This document shows, piece by piece, positions 6,077 through 6,233 of a stretch of 6,233 nucleotides of DNA. The notes under the pieces were generated by a model. The model had not been told where the DNA came from, did no database searches, and saw nothing but the letters and a program-made list of their open reading frames with translations. A program made the position numbers and the translations under genes. Where the stretch lies: the NCBI GenBank assembly GCA_046160725.1, contig JBJXHB010000056.1, positions 1 to 6,233 of the forward strand, given 5' to 3'. Position 1 is the first letter of the stretch. Each line of letters starts with the position of its first letter. Origin of the DNA: JBJXHB01 sp046160725. GTDB lineage: Bacteria > Pseudomonadota > Gammaproteobacteria > Burkholderiales > Burkholderiaceae_C.

Positions 6077-6233
6077 ATGAGAACCCCTGTGCGCGGCGAC
6101 GAACGCCTCTTCACGTCCGACATCTTCGAGCGCAGCGACCATCGCGCGCCGCGCGTCGACCACGGCTTCATCACCGAAGCGTCGCGGCAGATCCCGGTCT
6201 ACCACCGCTGCAACGTGCTGGTGGTGGGTGGTG
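6077..6233 (+). CDS. Probable FAD-dependent oxidoreductase, N-terminal fragment (3' end outside the window)
   Basis: An open frame of 52 complete codons runs off the right edge. After about 45 mostly polar residues it reaches IPVYHRCNVLVVGG, a hydrophobic strand leading into the start of a glycine-rich dinucleotide-binding loop (the expected GxGxxG is cut by the window end). As far as I can recall, this resembles the opening of the broad FAD-dependent oxidoreductase family (PF12831-like), in which an IPVY-x-x-x-VLVVGGG segment follows an N-terminal lead. The substrate cannot be judged from so short a piece. A GGAG ribosome binding site 5 bases upstream supports the start. It is transcribed away from selB across a 183-bp gap, so it is not part of the selB transcript; whether it belongs to the same catabolism as bases 1-3993 is unknown. 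Confidence 0.7.
   Translation, partial: MRTPVRGDERLFTSDIFERSDHRAPRVDHGFITEASRQIPVYHRCNVLVVGG

Noticed and set aside
1..6233. Insertion sequences, integrase or attachment sites, or CRISPR repeats that would mark a mobile block
   Set aside because: No transposase or recombinase motifs, no long terminal inverted repeats and no spaced repeat arrays are visible.

Overview
The window is a high-G+C stretch (roughly two thirds G+C by eye) that is almost entirely coding. Its codon use is dominated by G/C third positions. The proteins resemble those of aerobic aromatic-degrading Proteobacteria, and I would guess a betaproteobacterium of the Burkholderiales. That placement is inference; no rRNA or other marker gene is present.

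Bases 1-3993 (+ strand) hold a meta-cleavage catabolic cluster. In order it contains the C-terminal part of a BphB-type cis-dihydrodiol dehydrogenase, a two-domain BphC-type extradiol ring-cleavage dioxygenase, a BphD-type C-C bond hydrolase, an AraC-family regulator, and a 2-hydroxypenta-2,4-dienoate hydratase. Read as a pathway, an aromatic cis-dihydrodiol is rearomatised to a catechol and the ring is cleaved next to the hydroxyls. The ring-fission product is then split into a carboxylic acid plus 2-hydroxypenta-2,4-dienoate, and the dienoate is hydrated to 4-hydroxy-2-oxovalerate. The initial ring-hydroxylating dioxygenase would be expected upstream of base 1. The usual last two enzymes, the aldolase and the acylating acetaldehyde dehydrogenase, do not follow the hydratase here. 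The natural substrate (biphenyl, alkylbenzene, phenylpropanoid or other) cannot be told from this window.

Bases 4004-5893 (- strand) encode SelB, the selenocysteine-specific elongation factor. It faces the catabolic cluster tail to tail with only 10 bp between the stop codons. Neither selA nor selC adjoins it within the window.

Bases 5894-6076 are a 183-bp divergent intergenic region with a plausible sigma70-type promoter for selB and a short tandem repeat. From 6077 a + strand gene starts and runs off the end. It encodes the first 52 residues of a probable FAD-dependent oxidoreductase.

No RNA genes, insertion sequences, CRISPR arrays or clearly novel systems are visible. The points most worth a second look are the regulator embedded inside the catabolic operon, the truncated lower pathway that ends against selB, the start and leader of selB, and the repeat in the divergent region.
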